Source: Corynebacterium sp. MSK008
GTDB taxonomy: Bacteria > Actinomycetota > Actinomycetes > Mycobacteriales > Mycobacteriaceae
Assembly: GCF_030232585.1 (NCBI RefSeq)
Contig: NZ_JASPJX010000002.1
Span: 218,640 to 282,639 of the forward strand
Direction: 5' to 3'
Length of the DNA stretch: 64,000 nucleotides
Shown here: in pieces, positions 26,114 to 34,160 of the stretch
Position numbering within the stretch: position 1 is the stretch's first letter
Layout: the number at the start of each line of letters is the position of its first letter
Program-made: the position numbers and the translations under genes
Notes under the pieces: generated by a model
Databases searched by the model: none
Told to the model about the DNA's origin: nothing
Seen by the model: only the letters and a program-made list of their open reading frames with translations

Positions 26114-27683
26114 GGGTCACCTGCGCTGTTGCGTCGCGGACGTACTCGGCGATGCGGCCCGCGGGCGCGGTGGCGGGGCCGTACGGGGTCTGCGCCGCCA
26201 GCCACGCGGCCACCGCGTGCACCGTCACAGCCCCGGTCACCGCACCGGGAACAGCGGCGTCAGCGGCACCAGGCACGGCGGCGCGCGCCGCGGAAAGCGC
26301 CAGGTGCGCGCCCATGATTCCGGCCAGCACATCCCCGGAGCCCGGCGTAGCGGCCCAGGAGTGCCCGGCGTCCACGGCGTAAACAAGGTGCGGGTCATCC
26401 TCCGGCGCGACTAGGGTGATGCGACCTTTGCGCACGATGGTGGCGCGCAGCGTCGCGGCCAGCTCCAGCGTCTCCTCGAACCGCGTGCCCTCGCGCACTC
26501 CGGCAGCCTCGCGCAGGCGGGAAAACTCCCCGTCGTGCGGGGTCAGCACCGTCGGTTCCTCCCGGGAGGCGACCGCCTGGCGCAGCTGCTCGTGTTGGGT
26601 GAGGAGGGTGAGGCCGTCGGCGTCGATAAGCAATGGCACCTGTTGTTCCAGCGCCCACGCAAGCTCGCGCGCCGCATCCTCCCCCGTTCCGGCGCCGGGT
26701 CCAAACACCCATGCTTGGACCCGGCCAGCATCTTCGAGCCTTTGCGTAACGACGACCTCCGGCCTCACCCGCACCACCCCATCCGCCTCCGGCCCGGCGT
26801 AGCGGACCATCGCGGGTGTGGCCATCACCGCACCGGAGACAGTGAGGACCGCCGCGCCCGGATAGCCGGCGCTGCCTGCGCGGATGCCGACTACTCCCCC
26901 GCTGTACTTATCGTCGGCAGGCCCCGGCGCGACGTCTTGGACAGGCGCGGCGGGCAGCGGCAACAGGGTGTCCGGCCACACCTGCGGATCGGCGACGGCG
27001 CGGTTGGCCAGCACCAGCGTCGGGCCGTCGTGGGCCCACTCGGGCATGGTGTCCAGCAGCTCCGTGTGCAAGGGGCGGCCGGGCAGGCCGATGTCGGCGA
27101 GCAGCTGCACCCCGCACTCCGGGGCGAGGGCGTGGGCGCGGCGCCACCCGCCGAAGGTGACGGTGGCGTCGGCGGTGATGCGCAGCTCGCCCGCTTCCCC
27201 GGTGTCGGCATCTACGCCGGAGGGCACGTCCACGGAGAGCACGCGAACCCGGCGCAGCCACCTCACCACGTCTGCCAGCTCCTCGCGCAGGCCCCCAGAG
27301 CCCCCGATGCCGGTGATGCCATCGATGGCCAGGGCGTATTCGGCTGAACTGTCCGGCAACGTTTCCAGTACCTGCCCGCCCGCGTTGGAAAAGGCGGCGA
27401 GTGCTCGCTGTTGGGCGCGGCCTGCGGTGAGCAGCGCGTCCACGCGGTGCCCGGCGAGTGCGAGCTCCGCGCCAGCGTACAGGGCGTCACCCCCGTTGCC
27501 GCCCGGCCCGGCAAGCACCAACACCCGCCCGGCTGGGCCGGCACAGCCAGCGAGCATCGCTTCGGCCGCCTCGAACACGGCGTGGGCGGCGGACTGCATC
27601 AGCTGGTCCGGGTGGGCCTGCGCGGCCAACAGCGGCGCTTCGGCGGCCCTGATTTGGTCTGCGGTGAAAGTACTGGCGTACAT
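26106..27683 (-). CDS. nnr: Bifunctional NAD(P)H-hydrate repair enzyme
   Basis: 525 residues. The N-terminal YjeF_N epimerase domain has LVLAGPGGNGGDALYAGAELA and LSVDVPSGVDADTG. The C-terminal ribokinase-like dehydratase has VFGPGAGTGEDAARELAW, LTPHDGEFSRL and the catalytic WAATPGSGDVLAGIMGAHLA. Together they epimerise and dehydrate damaged NAD(P)HX back to NAD(P)H. ATG 27683 is preferred (MYASTFTADQIRAAE); a second ATG 21 bases upstream is possible. Located 21 bases after the Nei glycosylase gene, in the same orientation. Confidence 0.93.
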   Translation of the reverse strand: MYASTFTADQIRAAEAPLLAAQAHPDQLMQSAAHAVFEAAEAMLAGCAGPAGRVLVLAGPGGNGGDALYAGAELALAGHRVDALLTAGRAQQRALAAFSNAGGQVLETLPDSSAEYALAIDGITGIGGSGGLREELADVVRWLRRVRVLSVDVPSGVDADTGEAGELRITADATVTFGGWRRAHALAPECGVQLLADIGLPGRPLHTELLDTMPEWAHDGPTLVLANRAVADPQVWPDTLLPLPAAPVQDVAPGPADDKYSGGVVGIRAGSAGYPGAAVLTVSGAVMATPAMVRYAGPEADGVVRVRPEVVVTQRLEDAGRVQAWVFGPGAGTGEDAARELAWALEQQVPLLIDADGLTLLTQHEQLRQAVASREEPTVLTPHDGEFSRLREAAGVREGTRFEETLELAATLRATIVRKGRITLVAPEDDPHLVYAVDAGHSWAATPGSGDVLAGIMGAHLALSAARAAVPGAADAAVPGAVTGAVTVHAVAAWLAAQTPYGPATAPAGRIAEYVRDATAQVTHA

Positions 27684-27704
27684 GTGCACCAGGGTACGCT
27701 CCAC

Positions 27705-28511
27705 CTAAACTCCCTGGCAGGACGGGCAAAAGAACAGGTTGCGGCCTTCGAACTGTTGCTTTTCCACCGGGTGGCCGCACACGTGGCAGGGCTCGCCGGC
27801 GCGGCGGTAGACGTAGACCTCTCCCCCGTGGTCGTCCTCCCGCGGCGCGCGCTCCATCGCCTCGGGCAAGTGTTCGGGCCGCACTGTATCTATGCGCCCG
27901 GTTGCCACCCCGTCGGCCATCAGCGAAACCAGGTCGGACCAGATGGCGTCGAAACGCTCGCGCCCCAGTTCCTGGCCCGGGGTGAACGGGGAGATGCCCT
28001 GGCGAAACAGCGGCTCGGCGCGGTAGATGTTGCCCACACCGGCGAAGTAGGACTGGTCCATCATCAACGAGCCGATGGCGCGCCGGGAACGCCGCACCCG
28101 CTCGAACAGCGCGTCCGGGTCCGAAGCGGGAGAAAGCGGGTCTTCGCCGGCGGCGTCCAGAATGGCCTGCTGCTCCGCCGGGGTGATGTAGGCGCATGTC
28201 TGCGGGCCGCGCAGGTGGGCGGCTATCTCCCCCGCTCCCCCGTCCGGCACGAGCCGCAGCCGGATCTGGCCGCGCAGCGTTTCCGCCGGCTCGAAGGAGA
28301 ACTTGCCAATCAGGCCCAAATGTACGTGCACGATCGCGTCCGTGAACTGCAAAAACAGGTGCTTTCCGTGTGCTGCAGCGTGGGTGAGCGCAGTGCCGTC
28401 GATAAGCGAAGGCTCGAAGCGCCCCTGCGGCGAACTCGCGGCGACCGGCGCGGGGCGGAAGTCCGCGTTGAAGCGGCGCGCAAGTCGGTGAATGACATGA
28501 CCTTCAGGCAC
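27705..28511 (-). CDS. Endonuclease VIII-like DNA glycosylase (Fpg/Nei family)
   Basis: 268 residues. Starting at GTG 28511 gives the family N-terminus [11 protein letters not shown], with catalytic Pro2 and Glu3 after Met removal. [10 protein letters not shown] and the helix-two-turn-helix [25 protein letters not shown] follow, and a C-terminal zinc finger with [10 protein letters not shown]...CPSCQ has four cysteines. It removes oxidised bases and nicks the abasic site. Actinobacteria carry several Nei-like proteins; this resembles the Nei2-type. Divergent from the DUF1846 gene. Confidence 0.9.
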   Translation of the reverse strand: MPEGHVIHRLARRFNADFRPAPVAASSPQGRFEPSLIDGTALTHAAAHGKHLFLQFTDAIVHVHLGLIGKFSFEPAETLRGQIRLRLVPDGGAGEIAAHLRGPQTCAYITPAEQQAILDAAGEDPLSPASDPDALFERVRRSRRAIGSLMMDQSYFAGVGNIYRAEPLFRQGISPFTPGQELGRERFDAIWSDLVSLMADGVATGRIDTVRPEHLPEAMERAPREDDHGGEVYVYRRAGEPCHVCGHPVEKQQFEGRNLFFCPSCQGV

Positions 28512-28536
28512 GATCGCTGACTGTACTATTGCACCC

Positions 28537-30030
28537 ATGCCGTATGAGATCGGGTTCGACCGCGAAAAATACATCCAGATGCAATCCGAGCACATTCAGA
28601 AACGGCGCGCCGAGGTGGGCGGCAAGCTCTACCTGGAAATGGGCGGCAAGCTTTTCGACGACAACCACGCCTCCCGCGTCCTGCCCGGGTTCACCCCCGA
28701 CAACAAGATCGCCATGCTGGACCGGATCAAGGACGAAGTGGAGATTGTCATCTGCTTCAACGCCGGCGACGTCGTGCGCCAGAAAATGCGCGCTGATCTG
28801 GGCATCACCTACGAAGACGACGTGCTGCGGCTGGTAGACGTGTTCCGCGACCGCGGCTTTTTGGTGGAAAACGTAGTGGTCACGCAGCTGGAGGGCCACA
28901 ACCGGAACGTCGAGGCCTTCGTGGAGCGTCTTGCCCGGCTGGGCCTGAAGGTCTCGCGCCACTACATGATTGCGGGCTACCCCAACGACACCGAAAAGGT
29001 GGTCAGCGAGGAAGGCTTTGGCCGAAACGACTACGTGGAAACCTCCCGTGACCTGGTGGTGATGACGGCGCCGGGGCCGGGCTCCGGCAAGCTGGCCACC
29101 TGCCTTTCCCAGGTGTATCACGAGCACAAGCGCGGCATCGACGCAGGTTACGCCAAGTTTGAGACGTTCCCGATCTGGAACCTTCCGCTGTCGCACCCGG
29201 TGAACCTGGCGTACGAGGCGGCGACGGCGGACCTGGACGACATCAACGTCATCGACCAGTACCACCTCGAGGCCTACGGCGAAAAGGTGTCCTCCTACAA
29301 CCGCGACATCGACGTCTTCCCGCTGCTGAAGACGCTGCTGCGGGAGGTCACCGGCTCGGATCCCTACCAGTCGCCGACGGACATGGGCGTGAACATGGCG
29401 GGCTACTGCATCTCCGACGACGCCGCGTGCCGCCACGCCGCCGAGCAGGAGATCATCCGCCGCTACTACGCCGCGCTTGTGGACGAGCGCCGCGCCGACG
29501 CCGACTCCACCGTCTCCGACCGCAACTTCAACGTCATGCGCAAGGCGGACCTTTCCGTGGAGGACCGCGTGGTGGTCTCGCCCGCGTTGGAGGTAGCGGA
29601 GCGCACCGGCAAGCCGGGCGCGGCGCTGGAGCTGCCGGACGGGCGCATCGTCACCGGCAAGACCTCCGACCTGCTCGGCCCGTCCGCCGCGGTGCTGCTC
29701 AACGCCCTGAAGTTGCTGGCGGGCATCGACGATGACGTGCACCTGCTGTCCCCCGACTCCATCGAGCCGATCCAGACGCTGAAGACCCGCCACTTGGGTT
29801 CGGTGAACCCCCGTCTGCACACGGACGAAGTGCTCATCGCCTTGTCAGTGTCGGCCTCCGGCAACCCGGACGCGGCGCTCGCACTGGAGCATCTGCGCAG
29901 TTTGCGCGGGTGCGACGCGCACATCACCACGATTCTGGGGTCCGTGGACGAGGGCATCTTCCGCAACCTGGGGGTGCTGGCCACCTCGGAGCCGAAGTAC
30001 TGGCGCAAGGCGCTGTACCACAAACGTTAA
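28537..30030 (+). CDS. DUF1846-family protein
   Basis: 497-residue cytosolic protein of the DUF1846 family, recognised by the N-terminal [19 protein letters not shown] and the internal [22 protein letters not shown] nucleotide-type loop. ATP-binding-like strands and a late [19 protein letters not shown] segment are also visible. Family length is about 500, so the gene is intact. Function in any organism is not established. A single gene with its own promoter, divergent from nei. Confidence 0.9.
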   Translation: MPYEIGFDREKYIQMQSEHIQKRRAEVGGKLYLEMGGKLFDDNHASRVLPGFTPDNKIAMLDRIKDEVEIVICFNAGDVVRQKMRADLGITYEDDVLRLVDVFRDRGFLVENVVVTQLEGHNRNVEAFVERLARLGLKVSRHYMIAGYPNDTEKVVSEEGFGRNDYVETSRDLVVMTAPGPGSGKLATCLSQVYHEHKRGIDAGYAKFETFPIWNLPLSHPVNLAYEAATADLDDINVIDQYHLEAYGEKVSSYNRDIDVFPLLKTLLREVTGSDPYQSPTDMGVNMAGYCISDDAACRHAAEQEIIRRYYAALVDERRADADSTVSDRNFNVMRKADLSVEDRVVVSPALEVAERTGKPGAALELPDGRIVTGKTSDLLGPSAAVLLNALKLLAGIDDDVHLLSPDSIEPIQTLKTRHLGSVNPRLHTDEVLIALSVSASGNPDAALALEHLRSLRGCDAHITTILGSVDEGIFRNLGVLATSEPKYWRKALYHKR

Positions 30031-30084
30031 GTTTTCCAACACTAACTATTGCGCTGGTTTCGATTGTGGTTTATTGTCGAGGCC

Positions 30085-30420
30085 ATGCGGGAACAGCAAT
30101 CTCCGGTGGAAGACGCATTAGCCGAGCTCAACAACAACCTCGCCGTCGCGCGCACGCAGGCGGAAGACCACGTCACGCTGCCGAAACAGACGGCCGTGTG
30201 GGTCCGCGACCTGCTCGAGGACCTCGCCGAAGGCCGGCTGGTGCGGCCGCCGGAACCGGACGAGGAGATGACCACCCAACAGGTGGCCAACCTGCTCGGC
30301 GTCTCTCGCCCGTTTGTGGTCAAGCTCATTGATGAGGGCAAGCTGCCCGGCCACAAGGTGGGCACCCACCGCCGCGTGTACACGCGCGACGCCCACGCGT
30401 TCAAGGAAAAGCGGGGCTAA
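30085..30420 (+). CDS. Excisionase-type HTH protein (antitoxin-like)
   Basis: 111 residues starting at ATG 30085. The C-terminal 50 residues [47 protein letters not shown] are an excisionase/MerR-type helix-turn-helix of the kind used as antitoxins next to PIN or ParE toxins. The N-terminal half is a helical dimerisation-like segment. No toxin follows; instead there is a damaged PIG-L gene, so this is an orphan regulator or a remnant antitoxin. Confidence 0.75.
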   Translation: MREQQSPVEDALAELNNNLAVARTQAEDHVTLPKQTAVWVRDLLEDLAEGRLVRPPEPDEEMTTQQVANLLGVSRPFVVKLIDEGKLPGHKVGTHRRVYTRDAHAFKEKRG

Positions 30421-30421
30421 G

Positions 30422-30719
30422 GTGCAAGAGCTTCTGCTTGACGACGGCGCACGCGTCCTCGCCGTCGTCGCCCACCCCGACGACATGGAGTACGGCGCCT
30501 CCGCCGCTGTTGCCAAATGGGCCGAAGACGGCGTCGAGGTGGCGTACCTGCTGCTCATGCACGGCGAGCACGGCATCGTCTCTGGACGCCCACGAGGCGT
30601 ACTTCCAGGCGCTGCCCGAGCACCCCAGCGGCGCGGAGATCGTCGGCGGGGCAGCCAAGCAGGGCGGCGAAGCGCTGGGCGTTCCGTTGGCCATCGCGTT
30701 CAAAGCCTTTGACCTCTAA
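30422..30719 (+). pseudogene. PIG-L family deacetylase with large internal deletion
   Basis: The first 53 codons from GTG 30422 are a normal PIG-L start ([23 protein letters not shown]...[13 protein letters not shown], with the zinc-binding HPDD). The rest of that frame is nonsense. From about 30580 another frame encodes [14 protein letters not shown]...[13 protein letters not shown] to a stop at 30719, which reads like the C-terminus of such a protein. The central 100-150 codons are missing and the join is out of frame. Intact members, such as mycothiol-pathway deacetylases, have 230-300 residues. Confidence 0.65.
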
Positions 30720-30757
30720 CTTTCCCCGCTGGCCTGGGTGGACATAGACTGCCAGGC

Positions 30758-31666
30758 ATGACCAGCAAGATCCTGCTCTACTACAAGTTCCAGCCCATCG
30801 CCGACCCGGACGCGGTGCGCCTGTGGCAGCGGGACCTGTGCGAAGGCCTTGGCCTGACCGGCCGGATCATCGTGTCCAAGGACGGCATCAACGGCACCGT
30901 CGGCGGCGACATCCGCGCCTGCAAGACCTACGCCAAGAAAACCCGCGAGTACTTCAAGGGCATCGAGTTCAAGTGGTCCGAGGGCGGGGCGGAAGACTTT
31001 CCCAAGCTCAGCGTCAAGGCCCGCGAAGAGATCGTCTCCTTCGGCGCGCCGGGCGAGCTCAAGGTGGACGAGAACGGCGTGGTCGGTGGGGGAGTGCACC
31101 TCAGCCCAGAACAGGTCAACCAGCTCGTGGCCGACAACCCAGACGCGGTATTCTTCGACGGCCGCAACGCACGCGAAGCCGAGATCGGCCGGTTCAAGGG
31201 TGCGGTCGTGCCGGACGTGGACACCACCCACGACTTCATCAAAGAGCTGGACTCCGGCAAGTACGACTGGATGAAGGACAAACCCGTCATCTCCTACTGC
31301 ACCGGCGGGATCCGCTGCGAGGTGCTCTCCAGCCTCATGATCAACCGGGGATTCAAGGAGGTCTACCAAATCGACGGCGGCATCGTCCGCTACGGCGAGA
31401 AGTTCGGCAACTCCGGGCTGTGGGAGGGCTCGCTCTACGTCTTCGACGACCGCATGCACACCGAGTTCGGCGCCCCGGGGGACCCGGACTACGTCCAGCT
31501 CGGCCACTGCGTGCACTGCGGGGAGGCGACGAACCAGTTCTACAACTGCGCCAACGAGCCGGAGTGCCGCCGCCAGTACTTAAGCTGCGAGGACTGCCGG
31601 GAAAACAACCCGTACTGCGCGGAGTGCACCCAGCGCGCTACTGCGTCGCCAACATCCCCAGCGTGA
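30758..31666 (+). CDS. trhO: tRNA uridine(34) hydroxylase, rhodanese family (TrhO/YceA)
   Basis: 302 residues. The N-terminal acylphosphatase-like domain has [10 protein letters not shown] and GINGTVGG. The rhodanese domain has catalytic Cys181 in [14 protein letters not shown], then [12 protein letters not shown] cysteine-rich tail follows ([34 protein letters not shown]). This is the full TrhO layout, which hydroxylates wobble uridine in tRNA. The gene overlaps the convergent membrane protein gene by 29 bases. Confidence 0.93.
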   Translation: MTSKILLYYKFQPIADPDAVRLWQRDLCEGLGLTGRIIVSKDGINGTVGGDIRACKTYAKKTREYFKGIEFKWSEGGAEDFPKLSVKAREEIVSFGAPGELKVDENGVVGGGVHLSPEQVNQLVADNPDAVFFDGRNAREAEIGRFKGAVVPDVDTTHDFIKELDSGKYDWMKDKPVISYCTGGIRCEVLSSLMINRGFKEVYQIDGGIVRYGEKFGNSGLWEGSLYVFDDRMHTEFGAPGDPDYVQLGHCVHCGEATNQFYNCANEPECRRQYLSCEDCRENNPYCAECTQRATASPTSPA

Positions 31667-32096
31667 CAATCAGCCACGCCATGGTAAACGGCACCAGCGG
31701 GATCCAGAACACGCCGATCCACGGGACCCAGCGCTCGTAGCGGTTGAGCTTGCGCACGGTGATTACCGCGCAGCCAATTAGCCCCACCACCGGCGGGATC
31801 GAGGTGGCAACGGCCCACCACGTGCGCCAGGATTCGGTGCAGAGCCAGGCGGAGCTGGCGTCGCAAAGCGGGCCGCCCTGAGCCCGCGAAATCACCGCAA
31901 GAACGAACGCCAACAGCAGGGTAGTGGCCACCGTGCCCAGCGCAAACGTGATTGCCTGGCGGGTGGAACGGCGGTTTTTGCGGTCCACCTCCAGCGGATC
32001 CGGCTGGTCCGCGAGCTCGTCGAAGGAACGCGGCTCCGGCCGCATGCGCGAGAAACGGTCGGCGGGGGAGTGAAGGTCGTTCTCCGGGTGCTCCAT
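31638..32096 (-). CDS. Small membrane protein
   Basis: 152 residues from ATG 32096. A polar N-terminal 45 residues ([22 protein letters not shown]) is followed by three hydrophobic helices; a charged loop KLNRYERW separates the second and third. The two cysteines in [15 protein letters not shown] lie in the first outside loop. No family recognised; homologues are likely confined to corynebacteria. Ten bases after the universal stress protein gene, so probably co-transcribed with it. Confidence 0.65.
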   Translation of the reverse strand: MEHPENDLHSPADRFSRMRPEPRSFDELADQPDPLEVDRKNRRSTRQAITFALGTVATTLLLAFVLAVISRAQGGPLCDASSAWLCTESWRTWWAVATSIPPVVGLIGCAVITVRKLNRYERWVPWIGVFWIPLVPFTMAWLIVTLGMLATQ

Positions 32097-32106
32097 AGAG
32101 CCCAAC

Positions 32107-33015
32107 CTACTGCGCCTTCCCGGCATGCGGGCACACCACCACAGGCACCGAGGCGTAGCGGATGAACTCGCCCTCAAGCGTGCCCACAAACACGCTGGTG
32201 AACTGTGGCGACGGGTGGGTGCCCAAAAACATGATGTCGCCCTTTCTCCACTTCACCGAGTCGATGGCACGCTTCCAGCTCTTCGCAGCGGAGACCGCAC
32301 TGGTCACGTCGAAGGTGTCGCAGACCTCCGGCGCGAACTCGGCAGCCAACGCCCACGCCCGGTCTCGGGCGTGGTCCAGCATGCCCAGCGTCTGCTCGTT
32401 CCAGGTGGAGGTGCGCTTCTCGTACGCGGTGGGGGAAAACGCGATGATGCGAAGCGGCAACCCCAGCTTGCAGGCCAGCGCGGTGGCGTAGTCCAGGCCG
32501 GAAAAATCCGGCTCAAGTGGGTCGTCCCCCATCACAATTGCGTAGGTCACGCGGGTGATGCCCTTCTTGGACAGCTTCACTCCGCGCGGGGCCAGGCCGA
32601 GCGGGACGGGGCAGGAACGCATCATCTCGTCCGCCACACTGGAGGGGCGGAACCTGCCCTTCGGCGTCTTCGCGCGCGAGCCCAGCAGGATCAGATCCGC
32701 GTCGAAGTCCTTGGCGGTCTCATGCAGGGAGCGCACGGTGTCCTTGCTGTCCACGAGGCGGGAGACGTCCTTGGACCACTGCGGCCGCGGGATGTGTTCC
32801 TTCAGCGCCTTTTCTACGCGCGAGTCGAAGGTGGCCTGCGCTTCCTTCATGCGCTTCTTGCGGCCCTTCGAGGCCTTGGGCAGGGACTTTGACCACTTGG
32901 ACTGCGCGCTGGACATCACCTGCACAGTTACCGGCAGCGAGCGGCCGAGCCAGGCAGCGAACTCCACCGCTTCGGTGTTTGCCACGTCCCACCCCACGAG
33001 TACCCGCACGGGCAA
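32107..33015 (-). CDS. Tandem universal stress protein (UspA) family
   Basis: 302 residues, two Usp-like halves. The first (VRVLVGWDVANTEAVEFAAWL...DADLILLGSRAKTPKGRFRPSSVADEMMRSCPVPLGLAPRG) keeps an ATP-loop-like GSRAKTPKGR. The second ends FLGTHPSPQFTSVFVGTLEGEFIRYASVPVVVCP. A basic segment (SKWSKSLPKASKGRKKRMKE) is inserted in the first half. The TTG at 33015 is the likeliest start, but a GTG two codons later is possible. Cytosolic stress protein, role unspecified. Confidence 0.8.
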   Translation of the reverse strand: MPVRVLVGWDVANTEAVEFAAWLGRSLPVTVQVMSSAQSKWSKSLPKASKGRKKRMKEAQATFDSRVEKALKEHIPRPQWSKDVSRLVDSKDTVRSLHETAKDFDADLILLGSRAKTPKGRFRPSSVADEMMRSCPVPLGLAPRGVKLSKKGITRVTYAIVMGDDPLEPDFSGLDYATALACKLGLPLRIIAFSPTAYEKRTSTWNEQTLGMLDHARDRAWALAAEFAPEVCDTFDVTSAVSAAKSWKRAIDSVKWRKGDIMFLGTHPSPQFTSVFVGTLEGEFIRYASVPVVVCPHAGKAQ

Positions 33016-33162
33016 CGCGATGTTGGGAAGATTGGCGCTCTCAGCGCCGGGCGAGCTGCTCAGGGGCCTGCCTCCTTGGCACGTGTCCGCGTATGCGAGT
33101 TTTCAGGTAATGCACACATCATAAACATGTGCCCCAGCCATGGAAAAGCGGTTAGTCTGCGG

Positions 33163-33624
33163 CTAGTCTGCGGACCCTGTTGCGTAAGCGCGGGCGAGAT
33201 CGTTGAGCACCCCCGTCAGAGAATCCAACTTTTCCAGCGCTTCCGCATCGAGCGCGCTGAGCATCTGGGCGAGTGAACGGGTGCGCTCGGCGCCGACGCG
33301 CTCCAGTTCCTCGCGGCCGAAATCGGTCAGCTCCACCGACACCCCGCGCCGGTCGTCCACCGAGCGCACGCGGCGCACCAGCTCGCGTTTTTCCAGCTGG
33401 TTGACGGTGTTGGAGGCGGTGGGCAGGCGCACGCCCTCCTCTGCGGCCAGCTTGCTAATACGCGTGGGGCCGCTGAAACCAAGCCTGTGCAGCACGGACA
33501 GCTGTGGGCCTGTGAGGTCGGAGTTTTCCGCGTTGCGGAAGTACGCGACGTACAGGCTGGTCATTGCGGGGCGGATGTCCGCCGCGATCCGCATGGCCTC
33601 CGCGGAGGGTTCGTCGTGCGCCAC
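33163..33624 (-). CDS. MarR-family transcriptional regulator
   Basis: 153 residues with the winged-helix MarR fold. LTGPQLSVLHRLGFSGPTRISKLAAEEGVRLPTASNTVNQLEKRELVRRVRSVDDRRGVSVELTDFGREEL covers the recognition helix and wing with the DxRR motif. The N- and C-terminal helices form the dimer interface. It diverges from the DUF5318 gene with 71 bases between starts; that spacer holds TTCAAGTACTTTTTCAAAAT, an imperfect repeat that may be an operator. Ligand and targets unknown. Confidence 0.88.
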   Translation of the reverse strand: MAHDEPSAEAMRIAADIRPAMTSLYVAYFRNAENSDLTGPQLSVLHRLGFSGPTRISKLAAEEGVRLPTASNTVNQLEKRELVRRVRSVDDRRGVSVELTDFGREELERVGAERTRSLAQMLSALDAEALEKLDSLTGVLNDLARAYATGSAD

Positions 33625-33682
33625 CTCTGTGCACCTCTTTCTTTCAAGTACTTTTTCAAAATCTAGCAGTAAAGACTGTGGT

Positions 33683-33688
33683 TATGAT
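33683..33688 (+). promoter_or_regulatory. TATGAT -10 element for a leaderless DUF5318 mRNA
   Basis: TATGAT is followed by seven bases and then ATG 33696, the spacing expected if transcription starts at the initiation codon. No ribosome site precedes the ATG. Confidence 0.55.
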
Positions 33689-33695
33689 GGCCAGG

Positions 33696-34058
33696 ATGTT
33701 CACGTACGAGCACGAGGTGTCCCACGAGTGGCAGCGCCGCCAGACGCTGCGCGAGTTCAAGCGGGGGCGTGTGCCTATCGACGATGTGTGCGACGCCGAT
33801 TTCTTGCTCCGCGCCGCCGCGCAGCATCACGGGGAAGATTCCGCCCGGCCCTGCCCGGTATGCGGCGAAGGGATGCGCGACGTGCGCTGGGTGTACTCCG
33901 AAAAACTGGGCAGGCGCACAGGCACAGCGCGCAATGAGGGGGAGATTGACCGGCTCGTGGCCGAGGTGGGGCCACTGACTGTCCACGTGGTCGAGGTCTG
34001 CCCGTCGTGCAAATGGAACCATCTGTTACAAGAAGTCACAGCAGTACCAGTAGTGTGA
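33696..34058 (+). CDS. DUF5318-family protein
   Basis: 120 residues. FTYEHEVSHEWQRRQTLREFKRG begins the family, then a CPVCGEGMRDVRWVYSEKLGR motif and a second cysteine pair region EVCPSCKWNHLL, so a zinc-ribbon type fold is likely. Actinobacterial DUF5318 genes are found next to a class A PBP, as here (next gene 87-102 bases away). Two in-frame ATGs at 33684 and 33687 overlap the -10 element and are therefore unlikely starts. Confidence 0.85.
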   Translation: MFTYEHEVSHEWQRRQTLREFKRGRVPIDDVCDADFLLRAAAQHHGEDSARPCPVCGEGMRDVRWVYSEKLGRRTGTARNEGEIDRLVAEVGPLTVHVVEVCPSCKWNHLLQEVTAVPVV

Positions 34059-34160
34059 ATCCGAACTGGGCAGGTAGGGTGTCCGGTAGGAATTTGGTAG
34101 GTAGCTCGCCCGTTTGCCCTCCCCGCGGGCGCGGCGGGTGCAATTGTGCAGGAAAAACGT

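Noticed and set aside
30085..30719. Complete toxin-antitoxin pair
   Set aside because: The HTH protein looks antitoxin-like, but the following sequence is a broken PIG-L deacetylase, not a PIN or ParE toxin.
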